Shown: positions 9,580 to 17,927 of the stretch, piece by piece
Layout: every line of letters starts with the position of its first letter
Numbering within the stretch: the first letter of the stretch is position 1
Source of the DNA: Salinisphaeraceae bacterium
Lineage (GTDB): Bacteria; Pseudomonadota; Gammaproteobacteria; Nevskiales; Salinisphaeraceae
Assembly: GCA_002683405.1 (NCBI GenBank)
Contig: NYTH01000033.1
Span: forward strand, 62,001 to 126,000
Direction: 5' to 3'
Length of the DNA stretch: 64,000 nucleotides
Notes under the pieces: generated by a model
What the model was told of the DNA's origin: nothing
Database searches by the model: none
Seen by the model: the letters and a program-made list of their open reading frames with translations, nothing else
Position numbers and translations under genes: made by a program

Positions 9580-10035
9580 ATGAAAACTTGGATTGGTTTA
9601 GTTTCCGGACTGCTCCTCTGCGGCAGCGCCAGCGCGCAGACGGCACTGGTGCCCGCCCTGCTGGGACCGACCGGGCCGGTTCAGGGGCTGGTCACCACGC
9701 TGACGACCACCAACGCCGCACCGTTGGTCAACAGCCTGACGGGCGCCAACAGCGGTCTGATCCAGGGCCGTACCGGCGCGGGGCTGAACACCACGCTGAC
9801 CGGCCTGCTGGTCAATCAGGATCCCGGCCAGATCGCCGGCGGTCTGCAGTTTATCGTCGACCCCGGCCTCATCGGCGCCGACGGTGTGCTGGCTTCGATT
9901 CTGGGCGGCGGCCTGGGTAACGGCTTGCCGGGCCTGGACGCCCTGCCCGGCCTGCCTGGACTGGATGCACTGCCCGCACTGGTCGGCGGTGGTCTGCCGG
10001 GGCTCCCCGGTCTGCCCGCGCTGCCCCTGCCCTGA
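9580..10035 (+). CDS. Small secreted protein ending in Gly-Leu-Pro repeats
   Basis: 151 residues. The signal peptide is MKTWIGLVSGLLLCGSASA, cut before QTALVPA. The middle is rich in Thr, Asn, Gly and Leu (LVTTLTTTNAAPLVNSL, GLNTTLTGLLVNQ) and the C-terminus is GLPGLDALPGLPGLDAL followed by more GLP units. I do not recognise the family. It resembles the gene at 2902-3468 in export signal and GLP tail, though the mid-regions differ. The start ATG at 9580 was chosen because it begins the signal peptide. A strong hairpin lies 34 bp after the stop. The function is unknown. Confidence 0.7.
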   Translation: MKTWIGLVSGLLLCGSASAQTALVPALLGPTGPVQGLVTTLTTTNAAPLVNSLTGANSGLIQGRTGAGLNTTLTGLLVNQDPGQIAGGLQFIVDPGLIGADGVLASILGGGLGNGLPGLDALPGLPGLDALPALVGGGLPGLPGLPALPLP

Positions 10036-10068
10036 TCGCAGCGATACGGCAGTGATTCCGCTGCCAGC

Positions 10069-10097
10069 CCCGCCGGCCGACCTGCTCGGCCGGCGGG
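10069..10097 (+). terminator. Strong hairpin, probable terminator
   Basis: Perfect 12-bp GC-rich stem (10069-10080 with 10086-10097) and a 5-nt loop, followed on the plus strand by TCATTTGTT. The T-run is weak. It lies between convergent genes ending at 10035 (+) and 10129 (-) and could serve both. Confidence 0.65.
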
Positions 10098-10128
10098 TCA
10101 TTTGTTCGGCGAACGGGATGCCGGCGAG

Positions 10129-10869
10129 TCAGACCTGGATGATCTCGCCGATCGTGTTCGCCAACTGTTCTCCCCAGATGGCATAGCCGGCCTCCGATGG
10201 ATGGAAACCGTCCGTAGCCATCAGGGCCCGATTACTCACGTCGAACTCACCGGGCAGCAGCACGGCGTTGTCCAACCGCTCCACGATGGCCCGCAGCAGC
10301 GTACTCAAGTGCAAGGCGCGCCACCCCATGACCTGCCGTAGCGGCCGGACCAGCGCCGGAAAATGACCTACGGGCGGCACGTCGGCGACGGCGAGCAGAC
10401 GGGTCCGCGCCGATAGCGGCTCCAGCAGCCTGCGCGCGTGCCTGAAAAAAGCCGGTTCGGACGTGAGCCGCACCGTGTCGTTGACGCCCAGCGCCACTAC
10501 AATCACGTCGTAGCGCGGCCGGGTCAGGCGCGGCAGCAGCACCGGCAGCGCACACTCGAAGGTCGCGCCGTTGGCGCCGGCGGCTTCCCACTCGACCGAC
10601 CGCCCCAATCGTCCGGCGAGGCCTTGAGCCGTCTGACCCGCGAGCCCGCCGGCTTGCGTGTGCGCCCCGACCCCGGCCACCGTCGATTCGCCAATGAAAC
10701 CGATATGCAACGGCGGCTCGCCCGCGCCGGCACGGCCGGTCTGCGGGCCCGCCGCCTCCGGCAGACGCTCGATGGTCAGACGGGTATAGATTCCCTGCGC
10801 GGCCCAGACCGGCGCGCCTGCGATGGTCAGAACCTGGCGCAGTCGATCATTCGGCACCGTGACGATCAT
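10129..10869 (-). CDS. SGNH/GDSL-type hydrolase
   Basis: About 246 residues from the ATG at 10869. Block I is IGFIGESTVAGVGA, with the catalytic Ser in GES-T rather than GDS-L. Block III is VALGVNDT with the oxyanion Asn. Block V is DGFHPSEAGY with the Asp and His of the triad. This is an SGNH esterase/lipase fold; the substrate is unknown. The start overlaps the end of moaCB by about 23 bp, so it is probably transcribed with moaE-moaCB, though no molybdenum-related role is implied. No clear signal peptide is visible. Confidence 0.85.
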   Translation of the reverse strand: MIVTVPNDRLRQVLTIAGAPVWAAQGIYTRLTIERLPEAAGPQTGRAGAGEPPLHIGFIGESTVAGVGAHTQAGGLAGQTAQGLAGRLGRSVEWEAAGANGATFECALPVLLPRLTRPRYDVIVVALGVNDTVRLTSEPAFFRHARRLLEPLSARTRLLAVADVPPVGHFPALVRPLRQVMGWRALHLSTLLRAIVERLDNAVLLPGEFDVSNRALMATDGFHPSEAGYAIWGEQLANTIGEIIQV

Positions 10870-11770
10870 GCGGGTCGCCCGGTTCAAACACGTGGATCAG
10901 CGCCGGCAGAATGGGCGCCAGGCTCTCCTCCGCGCCGCTGCGGCTACCCGGCAGCGTCGCGATCAGCGAATCTCCGATCATGCCCGCCACCCCGCGCGAC
11001 AATGCGGCAAACGGCATGCGGCGCTGGCCGTAGGCGCGCGCCGTTTCCATGAGGCCGGGGATGGCGCGCTCGATCATCGGCTCGACGGTCTCCACGCTGA
11101 TGTCGCGGTCGCTGGTGCCCGTACCGCCCACGGTCAGCAGCAATCCGCGGTGGCCGGCCAGCCAGTCTTTAACGGCCTGCCGCAGCGGGTCCGCCTCGTC
11201 CGGCAGCACGCGAAAATCGATCGGGCCAAAACCGGCCTGCTCGAGCGTGCGCTGCACGCTTGCGCCGGCGGTATCCCGGGCCTGCCCGGCCGAGACCCGG
11301 TCCGACAGCACGATTACCGCCGCCGGCACCGGCTGCGACAATCGCCTGCGGTAGTGCGACTTGCCGCCGGTCTTGCTGAGCAGACGACATTCGGCGAGGC
11401 ACAGTTCGGTTTGCTCGACATAGGGCTTAAGCATGTCGTAAACAGTCAGCGCGGCCACGGATGCGGCGGTCAGCGCCTCCATCTCGACCCCGGTGGGGCT
11501 GATGGTTTCGACTTCGGTGAACACCTCCACCCGATCGTCGTGAATCTCGAAACGAACCTCGGCCTGCTGCAGCGGCAGCGGATGACACAGGGGGATGATG
11601 TCGTCGGTGCGCTTGGCCGCCATGATGCCGGCCACCCGCGCGGTCGCCAGAATATCGCCCTTGTCGCTGGTGCCGCTGCGCAGGATCGCCGCGCACGCCA
11701 CCGGGTAGCGCAGCTCGGCGCGCGCCTGCGCCGTGCGCCGAGTGTCCGGCTTGCCGCCCACGTGCTTCAT
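10847..11770 (-). CDS. moaCB: Bifunctional molybdenum cofactor biosynthesis protein MoaC/MoaB fusion
   Basis: 307 residues. Residues 1-143 are MoaC (cyclic pyranopterin monophosphate synthase), with KGDILATARVAGIMAAK, PLCHPL, GVEMEALTA and TGGKS. Residues about 147-307 are MoaB/MogA-like (MPT adenylyltransferase fold), with LSDRVSAG, TVGGTGTSDRD and the SRGVAGMIGDSLIATLPG segment. The two normally separate proteins are joined through a short linker (HYRRRLSQ). The start ATG at 11770 overlaps the moaE stop by 4 bp. It acts in the cytoplasm between MoaA and MoeA; a moaA gene is at 16709-17767. Confidence 0.95.
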   Translation of the reverse strand: MKHVGGKPDTRRTAQARAELRYPVACAAILRSGTSDKGDILATARVAGIMAAKRTDDIIPLCHPLPLQQAEVRFEIHDDRVEVFTEVETISPTGVEMEALTAASVAALTVYDMLKPYVEQTELCLAECRLLSKTGGKSHYRRRLSQPVPAAVIVLSDRVSAGQARDTAGASVQRTLEQAGFGPIDFRVLPDEADPLRQAVKDWLAGHRGLLLTVGGTGTSDRDISVETVEPMIERAIPGLMETARAYGQRRMPFAALSRGVAGMIGDSLIATLPGSRSGAEESLAPILPALIHVFEPGDPHDRHGAE

Positions 11771-12210
11771 TGGCCGCTGTCTTCCTCGGCGTGCAGCGCA
11801 CAGCCCTGGACAAATACGTGGCTGCCGTCGTCGTACTCTTCACGCTTCCAGATGGCGACTTCGTGCTTGATGGTGTCGATGGCCCAGCGGGCCGCGTCAA
11901 ACGCCTCGGCGCGATGCACCGACCGCACCACCACGTAGACGCTGACCGCGCCAATGGCCACGTCGCCGAGGCGATGCCGCAGCCGGCAGTCGAGAATGTC
12001 GAACTCGGTTTTCGCGCGGGCCTCGATATCGGCCAGCGCCTTTTCGGCCAGCGGCGGATAGGCCGAATATTCCAGCCGCGTGACCTGCTTGCCCGCATGC
12101 TGAATGCGCACCGTGCCGGCAAATACCACCAGCGCGCCCGCCTGGTCGCTGGCGGTGGCGTCCAGCAGCGCGTCCAGATCCAGCTCGGATTCGGTCAGTC
12201 GGTCGGTCAC
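11767..12210 (-). CDS. moaE: Molybdopterin synthase catalytic subunit MoaE
   Basis: 147 residues, the usual MoaE length. Diagnostic segments are GALVVFAGTVR, LEYSAYPPLAEK, HRLGDVAIG, VVVRSVHRAEAFDA and the active-site block IKHEVAIWKREEY with the conserved Lys residues. It forms the hetero-tetramer with MoaD (16433-16678) and transfers sulfur to precursor Z. It is the first gene of a minus-strand run moaE-moaCB-SGNH, divergent from the plus-strand yqeC-to-moaD run. The 123-bp gap at 12211-12333 must hold both promoters. Confidence 0.94.
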   Translation of the reverse strand: MTDRLTESELDLDALLDATASDQAGALVVFAGTVRIQHAGKQVTRLEYSAYPPLAEKALADIEARAKTEFDILDCRLRHRLGDVAIGAVSVYVVVRSVHRAEAFDAARWAIDTIKHEVAIWKREEYDDGSHVFVQGCALHAEEDSGQ

Positions 12211-12333
12211 CTGCGTTGTCCCGCGTCATGTGTCGGCAGGCAGTATGCCATTGGCGCCGCGGACTGTTGCCATGCCGGCTGCGCGGCGCACAATCGACCC
12301 CCGGATACTGTCTTTAATGAAGCCCCGCAACTC

Positions 12334-13098
12334 TTGAACACAACGCACAACAGTCTGGCCGAGGCGCTCGGCGCTACCCATGGCGTCGTCTGTGCCGTGG
12401 GCGCCGGCGGCAAGAAAAGTCTGCTCCACGCGCTGGCCCGCGAACTGCGCGGCCGCATTGCGCTGACGGCCTCGGTACCCATGCAGCCGCCCCCGACCGA
12501 CCTGGCGCAGGCAACGGTCATAGCAGATGACACCCGGCTTCGGCAGGCCTTGAGCACAGCCGCGCGGCCTGGCCTGACGGTCTACGCCGCGCCGTCTACC
12601 AAGCCCGGCCGCCTGGGCGGCGTGGAGCCGGCCACCATTGCCTGGCTGCATGCGCGCGCCGGTTTCGACTACACGCTGGTCAAGGCCGACGGCGCGCGCG
12701 GTCGCGGCATCAAGGCGCCCCGGGCGGGGGAGCCGGCTATCGTGCCGGGCGCGCAACGCGTGCTGGCGGTTGTGTCTGCCGCGGTACTGGGGCAGTCATT
12801 GACGGCCGAGGTCGCGCATCGACCGGAGCGGCTGGCGTCGCTGGTGGGCGCGGCGCCGGGCGAGCCTCTCGCGCCGACGCATCTGCTGCGGCTGATCACA
12901 TCGCAACGCGGCAGCCTGCAGGGCTGCGGCGCCAGCCCCGTCACCATCGTCATCAATCAGGTGGATTCGAGTGGCCAGGTGCCGCCACTCGCCACCATGG
13001 CGCGACAGGCCCTGGCCGCCCAGCCCGGCATTGACCGGATTGCCCTGACCTGTCTGAAAGACAGCCCCCGGCTGGTCGCCCTGTTCTCGCGCGGCTGA
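12334..13098 (+). CDS. yqeC: YqeC-family protein (selenium/molybdenum hydroxylase accessory)
   Basis: About 254 residues. The P-loop-like CAVGAGGKKSLLHALAREL, then VKADGARGRGIKAPRAGEP and VAHRPERLASLVG, are the hallmarks of YqeC. The family is found with selenium-dependent molybdenum hydroxylases, and its biochemical role is not settled. No ATG fits: the likely start is TTG at 12334, which puts the P-loop at the usual distance from the N-terminus, but no good ribosome site is visible. It is placed between moaE and the MoaD-like/moeB genes, so a role in maturing a molybdo-enzyme is likely. No selD or yqeB is in the window. Confidence 0.8.
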   Translation: MNTTHNSLAEALGATHGVVCAVGAGGKKSLLHALARELRGRIALTASVPMQPPPTDLAQATVIADDTRLRQALSTAARPGLTVYAAPSTKPGRLGGVEPATIAWLHARAGFDYTLVKADGARGRGIKAPRAGEPAIVPGAQRVLAVVSAAVLGQSLTAEVAHRPERLASLVGAAPGEPLAPTHLLRLITSQRGSLQGCGASPVTIVINQVDSSGQVPPLATMARQALAAQPGIDRIALTCLKDSPRLVALFSRG

Positions 13099-13134
13099 TT
13101 GGCCCGCCGGACGGCTTGCGCGAGAATACGTCGC

Positions 13135-13413
13135 GTGACGCCCGTGATCGATATCGAGATTCCCGACCGGCTGCAGCGACTTTGCGCTGGCGCGGCGATA
13201 TTGCGCGGCGAAGGCGAGACGCTGGAAGCCGCGCTGCGCCACATGGGCCGGCGGCATCAGATTCTTCTGCAGCGTGTGCTGGATGACAGCGGCGGCCTGC
13301 GCCGGGACATCGAGCTGTTCGTGAACAACCAGAGCGTCCGGCGTACCGGCGGATTGTCCACACCGTTGAGCCCGGGCGATATCGTCGCCATTGTGAGCCG
13401 TCATGAACGCTGA
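13135..13413 (+). CDS. MoaD/ThiS-like ubiquitin-fold protein without a terminal Gly-Gly
   Basis: 92 residues from GTG 13135. The pattern fits the beta-grasp of archaeal-type MoaD: DIEIPDRLQRL, GETLEAALRHMG, IELFVNNQSVRRTGGL and TPLSPGDIVAIV. In true sulfur carriers the last strand is followed by PPxxGG; here it ends SRHER, so the activatable di-glycine is missing. It overlaps the start of moeB by 11 bp. The canonical MoaD with a GG end is encoded separately at 16433-16678. This one could be a degenerate carrier, a regulator of MoeB, or a protein whose tail is remodelled. The start codon is uncertain. Confidence 0.65.
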   Translation: MTPVIDIEIPDRLQRLCAGAAILRGEGETLEAALRHMGRRHQILLQRVLDDSGGLRRDIELFVNNQSVRRTGGLSTPLSPGDIVAIVSRHER

Positions 13414-14569
13414 AACATCACTATCCGATCGGCTGGTCGACCTGGAGACCCGCTTTGATGCCGTGTCGCCGGCGCAGGCCCGTGAGCTGCAGACAGGCGG
13501 CGCCACGCTGATCGACGTGCGGGAAACCGCGGAACACGCGCAGGGGCTGCCCGCGGGTGCCCATGCCCTGAGCCGCGGTCTGCTGGAAAGTGGCATAGCC
13601 GATATCGCCCCGTCCCGGCAGGCGGACCTGCTGCTCATCTGCGGCAGCGGCGCCCGTTCGCTGCTGGCCTGCGAATCGCTGCGCCAGCTGGGTTACGAAC
13701 AACTGCGCTCGGTGCGGGGCGGCTTCCGGGCCTGGACCGATGCGGGACTGCCCTGGGCGCTGCCGGAATCCGACGACCCGGCGCTCAACGCCCGCTATGC
13801 ACGACAGGTGCAGCTGCCCGAGATCGGCCCGGAAGGCCAGCGAAAGCTCGCCAGGGCCCGCGTGCTGCTGGTGGGTGCCGGCGGGCTGGGCTCACCGGCC
13901 GCACTGTATCTAGCCGGCGCCGGCGTCGGCACGCTGACGCTGGTGGACGCGGACCGGGTGGATCGCAGCAACCTGCACCGTCAGGTGCTGCATGACGACG
14001 CCGGCCTGGACCGGCCCAAGACGGATTCGGCCCGCGACCGGCTGGCGGCCCTCAATCCCGACATCCACATCCGTACCCACGAAACCCGACTGACCCGGCA
14101 CAACATCGAAACGCTGTTCGCGGGGCAGGATCTGATCATCGACGGCTCGGACAACTTTCCTACCCGCTATCTGGTCAACGACGCCTGTCAGAAGCTCGGA
14201 CTCACGCTCATTTCCGCCGCCGTCCAGGGTTTCGAAGGACAGCTCAGCGTCTTCGAGCCGGGCGGGCCCTGCTACCGCTGCCTGTTTGCCGAGCCACCCC
14301 CGCCCGAGCTGGCGCCCTCCTGCGCCGAAGCGGGCGTGGCCGGGATGGTGCCGGGCGTGATGGGCGTGCTGCAGGCCCTGGAAGCGCTCAAGCTGCTCGT
14401 CGGTTTCGGCGAGCCGCTGCGCGGCCGGCTGATCATTTTCGACGCCCGGCGCAGCACCTTCCGGCAGCTGCGGATGAAGCGCGACCCCGACTGCGCCTAC
14501 TGCGATCCGGATGAGCCGTTCCCCGGCTACGTGGATTACGACCACTTCTGCGCGCAGGCGCCGGCATGA
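13403..14569 (+). CDS. moeB: MoeB-like adenylyltransferase with an N-terminal rhodanese domain
   Basis: 388 residues. Residues about 18-120 are a rhodanese domain (TLIDVRETAEH; active-site loop CGSGARS with Cys80; GYEQLRSVRGGFRAW). Residues about 128-388 are a ThiF/MoeB E1-like domain: RYARQVQLPEIG, nucleotide loop GAGGLGSP (158-165), DADRVDRSNLHRQ, DGSDNFPTRYLVND and zinc-binding CYRC...CAYC. The better-known MoeBR/MOCS3 proteins carry the rhodanese at the C-terminus, so this order is reversed. It adenylates the MoaD C-terminus and may also load sulfur. The start overlaps the MoaD-like gene by 11 bp and the end overlaps mobA by 4 bp. Confidence 0.92.
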   Translation: MNAETSLSDRLVDLETRFDAVSPAQARELQTGGATLIDVRETAEHAQGLPAGAHALSRGLLESGIADIAPSRQADLLLICGSGARSLLACESLRQLGYEQLRSVRGGFRAWTDAGLPWALPESDDPALNARYARQVQLPEIGPEGQRKLARARVLLVGAGGLGSPAALYLAGAGVGTLTLVDADRVDRSNLHRQVLHDDAGLDRPKTDSARDRLAALNPDIHIRTHETRLTRHNIETLFAGQDLIIDGSDNFPTRYLVNDACQKLGLTLISAAVQGFEGQLSVFEPGGPCYRCLFAEPPPPELAPSCAEAGVAGMVPGVMGVLQALEALKLLVGFGEPLRGRLIIFDARRSTFRQLRMKRDPDCAYCDPDEPFPGYVDYDHFCAQAPA

Positions 14570-15192
14570 CCGGCGGCATCAGCCGTTTCGAGATTGCCGC
14601 GGTTATCCTGGCCGGCGGTGCCGCACGCCGCATGGACGGTCGCGACAAGGGGCTGCTGGCGCTGGCGGGACGGCCCATGGTGGCCTGGGCCCTGGAACGG
14701 CTGGCGCCGCAGGCCGCACAGATGATGGTAAGCGCCAACCGTTCGCTCGATGCCTACCGCGAGCTGGCCGGCGACGTGATTGCCGACCATCCCGAGTTTG
14801 CCGGCCGGTTTCCCGGCCCGCTGGCAGGCATACTGGCCGCCATGGAAGCCACGCCCGCCCCCTGGCTGCTGACGCTGCCCTGCGACGCGCCGCTGGCGCC
14901 ACCGGACCTGGCCGGCCGCCTGGGCCGCGCGCTGCGGCAGGATGACAGCGAGGTGGCCATCGCGCAGGCCGGCGGACGGCTGCATCCGCTGCACTCGCTG
15001 ATCAGTACGCGGCTGAAGGACGATATCCGCGCCCGTCTGCTGCGCGGCGAGCATCAAGTCTTCACCTGGGTCGAGTCCCGCCGGCACAGCATCGTGAATT
15101 TTGACGACGAGGCCGAGCATTTCATCAACGTAAACACCCCCGAAGAACTCGACAGCTATTCGCAGCGCCTGCTGCTCAAGGGGATGCCATGA
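14566..15192 (+). CDS. mobA: Molybdenum cofactor guanylyltransferase MobA
   Basis: 208 residues. It has the nucleotidyltransferase start AAVILAGGAARRMDGRDKGLL, then VSANRSLDAY, FPGPLAGILAAME and LLTLPCDAP, and ends with FDDEAEHFINVNTPEEL. All match MobA. It adds GMP to Mo-molybdopterin for the DMSO-reductase enzyme family. Overlaps are 4 bp on each side with moeB and moeA, so the genes are tightly coupled. Confidence 0.94.
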   Translation: MTGGISRFEIAAVILAGGAARRMDGRDKGLLALAGRPMVAWALERLAPQAAQMMVSANRSLDAYRELAGDVIADHPEFAGRFPGPLAGILAAMEATPAPWLLTLPCDAPLAPPDLAGRLGRALRQDDSEVAIAQAGGRLHPLHSLISTRLKDDIRARLLRGEHQVFTWVESRRHSIVNFDDEAEHFINVNTPEELDSYSQRLLLKGMP

Positions 15193-16436
15193 CCGGCTCG
15201 GACGGCGCCGAACTGCTCGAATTCGATGAGGCCCGGCGCCGTATTCTCGAGCGCATCGAGCCCGTCACCGACCGCCAGACCCTGGCCTTGTCCGAAGCAC
15301 TGGGGCGCGTGCTGGCGGAATCCGTCGCGGCGCGGGTCGACGTGCCCGGCCACGACAATTCAGCCATGGACGGTTTCGCCCTGCGCGCCGCCGATACCGG
15401 CCGGGCGCCGGCCCGCCTGGCGCTGGTCGGCGACAGTTTTGCCGGCCATCCGTTTACGGGCATGGTCGGGCCGGGCGAATGCGTGCGCATCATGACGGGC
15501 GGCGTGCTCCCGGCCGGGGCTGACAGCGTGGTCATGCAGGAAAAATGCAGCCGGGACGGCGAGACAATCCGGGTGAGCGAACCGGTCGAGGCAGGCCATC
15601 ACGTGCGTCGCGCCGACGAGGATTTCGCCCGTGGCGCCACGGTCCTGCCCGCAGACCATTATCTGCGGCCGGCCGATCTGGGCGTGCTGGCGTCGGTGGG
15701 CGTTGCGCAGGTAGACGTATACCGCCGACCGCGAGTGGGCTTCTTTTCCACCGGCGATGAGCTGCGCGGGCTGGGCGAGACCCTTGAACCGGGCCAGATC
15801 TACGACAGCAATCGCTATGCGCTACAGGCGCTGGTCCAGTCGCTGGGGCTGACGTTCGTCGACTACGGCGTGGTCCGCGACGAGCCGGCCGCGCTGCGCG
15901 ACGCGTTCGACCAGGCCAGCCGCGAGTGTGACGCGCTGATCACCAGCGGCGGCGTATCCGTCGGGGCGGCGGATTACGTCGTCGACATCCTGCGCGAGCT
16001 GGGCGAAATTGGCTTCTGGAAGGTGGCCGTCAAGCCCGGCAAGCCCTTCGCATTCGGCCGCATGAACGGCGCGGCCTTCTTCGGCCTGCCGGGCAATCCG
16101 GTCTCGGCGGTGGTCGGCTTCATGCAGTACGTGCGGCCGGCGCTGGTCCGCATGTCGGGGGCGCAGCCAGCCGATGCGCTCCGCTTCACCGCCCGTCTTT
16201 CCGGGCCACTGCGCAAATCACCTGGCCGGCTGGAGTTCCAGCGCGGCCGGCTGGACATGGCCGCCGACGGACAGCCCACGGTCACGCCCTTCGGCCATCA
16301 GGGTTCGGGCGTGCTGCGCTCGATGAGCCAGGCCGACTGCTTTCTGGTGCTCGAGCCGGACTCGGGTGACCGCGCCGCAAGCGACGCCGTGACGGTCGAG
16401 CCGTTCAGCCAGCCGGTCTGGGGGTTCGTGTCTTGA
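15189..16436 (+). CDS. moeA: Molybdopterin molybdenumtransferase MoeA
   Basis: 415 residues, full length. MoeA signatures are DVPGHDNSAMDGFALR, IMTGGVLPAGADSVV, GFFSTGDELRGLG, LEPGQIYDSNRY, ITSGGVSVGAADYV and KVAVKPGKPFAFGR with FFGLPGNPVS. It inserts molybdate into adenylylated molybdopterin made by the MoaB part of MoaCB. The 3' end overlaps the TTG start of moaD by 4 bp. Confidence 0.95.
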   Translation: MTGSDGAELLEFDEARRRILERIEPVTDRQTLALSEALGRVLAESVAARVDVPGHDNSAMDGFALRAADTGRAPARLALVGDSFAGHPFTGMVGPGECVRIMTGGVLPAGADSVVMQEKCSRDGETIRVSEPVEAGHHVRRADEDFARGATVLPADHYLRPADLGVLASVGVAQVDVYRRPRVGFFSTGDELRGLGETLEPGQIYDSNRYALQALVQSLGLTFVDYGVVRDEPAALRDAFDQASRECDALITSGGVSVGAADYVVDILRELGEIGFWKVAVKPGKPFAFGRMNGAAFFGLPGNPVSAVVGFMQYVRPALVRMSGAQPADALRFTARLSGPLRKSPGRLEFQRGRLDMAADGQPTVTPFGHQGSGVLRSMSQADCFLVLEPDSGDRAASDAVTVEPFSQPVWGFVS

Positions 16437-16678
16437 AAATCACCGTCGAATGCTACGGCGTGCTATCGGAACTCTGCGCCCCGGTCTGCGCGCTGGATAT
16501 CGAAGCCACGGCGCCCACGGTGGCCAGCGTGCTGGACGCCCTCGCGGCGCGCTACCCGGCCTGCGCCGCCCATCTGCCGCTGGTGGCCTGCGCACGCGGC
16601 GACGAACTGGTGCCCCGTAGCCAAGCCGTTCAGGCCGGCGAAACGCTGGCGCTGCTGCCGCCGGTCAGCGGCGGCTGA
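16433..16678 (+). CDS. moaD: Molybdopterin synthase sulfur carrier subunit MoaD
   Basis: 81 residues. It has a beta-grasp fold start (KITVECYGVLSELC), VASVLDALAARYP, and the essential sulfur-carrier tail LLPPVSGG ending exactly at Gly-Gly. The start is TTG at 16433 within TTGA, coupled to the moeA stop; this weak codon may set a low MoaD level. It is activated by MoeB and works with MoaE. It is the last gene of the plus-strand run and faces moaA across 30 bp. Confidence 0.92.
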   Translation: MKITVECYGVLSELCAPVCALDIEATAPTVASVLDALAARYPACAAHLPLVACARGDELVPRSQAVQAGETLALLPPVSGG

Positions 16679-16708
16679 CCCGCCCGGATACTGGACCATC
16701 AGCGCCGG

Positions 16709-17767
16709 CTAGCCGCCGATATAGGACATGTTGACGGGCTGCGCATCGTCTCCGCGCCGGACCCGGCCCCGCAGTTCGGAATAGCGATCGTCGCGGCTGA
16801 CCCAGCGGCCGCTGATCAGCGCCAGCAGAGCATCGTCCGAAGCCCCGGCGCGCAGCGGTTCACGCAAATCCATGCCCCGGCTGGCAAACAGACAGGTATA
16901 CAGCTCGCCGATAGCCGACAGCCTGGCCCGCGTACAACCGCCGCAGAAGGGCTGGCTGACCGAGGCAATGACGCCAACCTCGCCCTGCCCGTCGGCGTAG
17001 CGAAAGCGTCTGGCCGTTTCGCCCGGCTGACTGGCCGGTAGAGGCTCAAGCGGCCACCGCTGCCCGATACGCTCGATGATCTGATCAGCCGTGACTACTG
17101 CCGGCCGCTGCCAGTCGGCGGCGCCGCCCACGTCCATGTACTCGATGAAGCGGAGCACCACGCCCGTGCCTCGAAAATACTCGGCCAGCGGCAGGATCTG
17201 GCTCTCGTTGACGCCCTTGCGCAGCACCACGTTCACCTTGACCGGGGTCAATCCGGCCTGTGCGGCGTGGTCAATGGCCGCCAGCACCGTCGCCACGGGA
17301 AACCCGACATCGTTGATCTGCCGAAACAGATCATCATCCAGCGCATCGAGGCTGACCGTGATTCGCCGCAGCCCGGCGCCGGCCAGCGCGCGGGCGTACG
17401 CCGTGTCGAGCAGCGCCCCGTTGGTGGTGAGGCTGATGTCCTCGATGCCGGGCAGCCCGGCGAGGCGCTTGACAAGCACGGGCAAGTCGCGACGGAGCAG
17501 CGGCTCGCCGCCGGTCAATCGCAGCTTGCGCACGCCCAGCCGGGCAAACAGGCCCGCCAGGCGCTCGATTTCCTCGAAGCTGAGCAGTTCGCGTCGGGGC
17601 AGGAAGGCGTGGCTGGCGCCGAACAGATGACGCGGCATGCAGTAGCCGCAACGAAAGTTGCAGCGGTCCGTCAGCGATATCCGCAAATCGCGCAGGCCAC
17701 GCCCGAAACGGTCCAGCGGCGTCGAATCGCTCGCGGCGGCCCTGTGGTTGTCCGAAGTCAGACTCAT
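16709..17767 (-). CDS. moaA: GTP 3',8-cyclase MoaA (radical SAM)
   Basis: 352 residues. The radical-SAM cluster is CNFRCGYC (Cys36, Cys40, Cys43) after RISLTDR. LRLTGGEPLLRRDL follows. The second cluster near the C-terminus is CGGCTRARLSAIGELYTC (C-x2-C-x13-C), and the protein ends in GG as MoaA must. It opens the molybdopterin pathway by rearranging GTP, acting with the MoaC part of MoaCB. It is convergent with moaD and transcribed separately from the other moa genes. Confidence 0.95.
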   Translation of the reverse strand: MSLTSDNHRAAASDSTPLDRFGRGLRDLRISLTDRCNFRCGYCMPRHLFGASHAFLPRRELLSFEEIERLAGLFARLGVRKLRLTGGEPLLRRDLPVLVKRLAGLPGIEDISLTTNGALLDTAYARALAGAGLRRITVSLDALDDDLFRQINDVGFPVATVLAAIDHAAQAGLTPVKVNVVLRKGVNESQILPLAEYFRGTGVVLRFIEYMDVGGAADWQRPAVVTADQIIERIGQRWPLEPLPASQPGETARRFRYADGQGEVGVIASVSQPFCGGCTRARLSAIGELYTCLFASRGMDLREPLRAGASDDALLALISGRWVSRDDRYSELRGRVRRGDDAQPVNMSYIGG

Positions 17768-17927
17768 GACCCCGCATTAAAACATGCCGGCCCGTCAGAA
17801 CGACCCTCTCTCGCGCCGAATACGCCGCGTCAGAGCGGATGAACGGTCACGCGCGACAGGATAAACGCGCTGGCATGGCGTTTTGATTCATGCATAATGT
17901 CACGTACATCCATAGCCCATTTGGATT

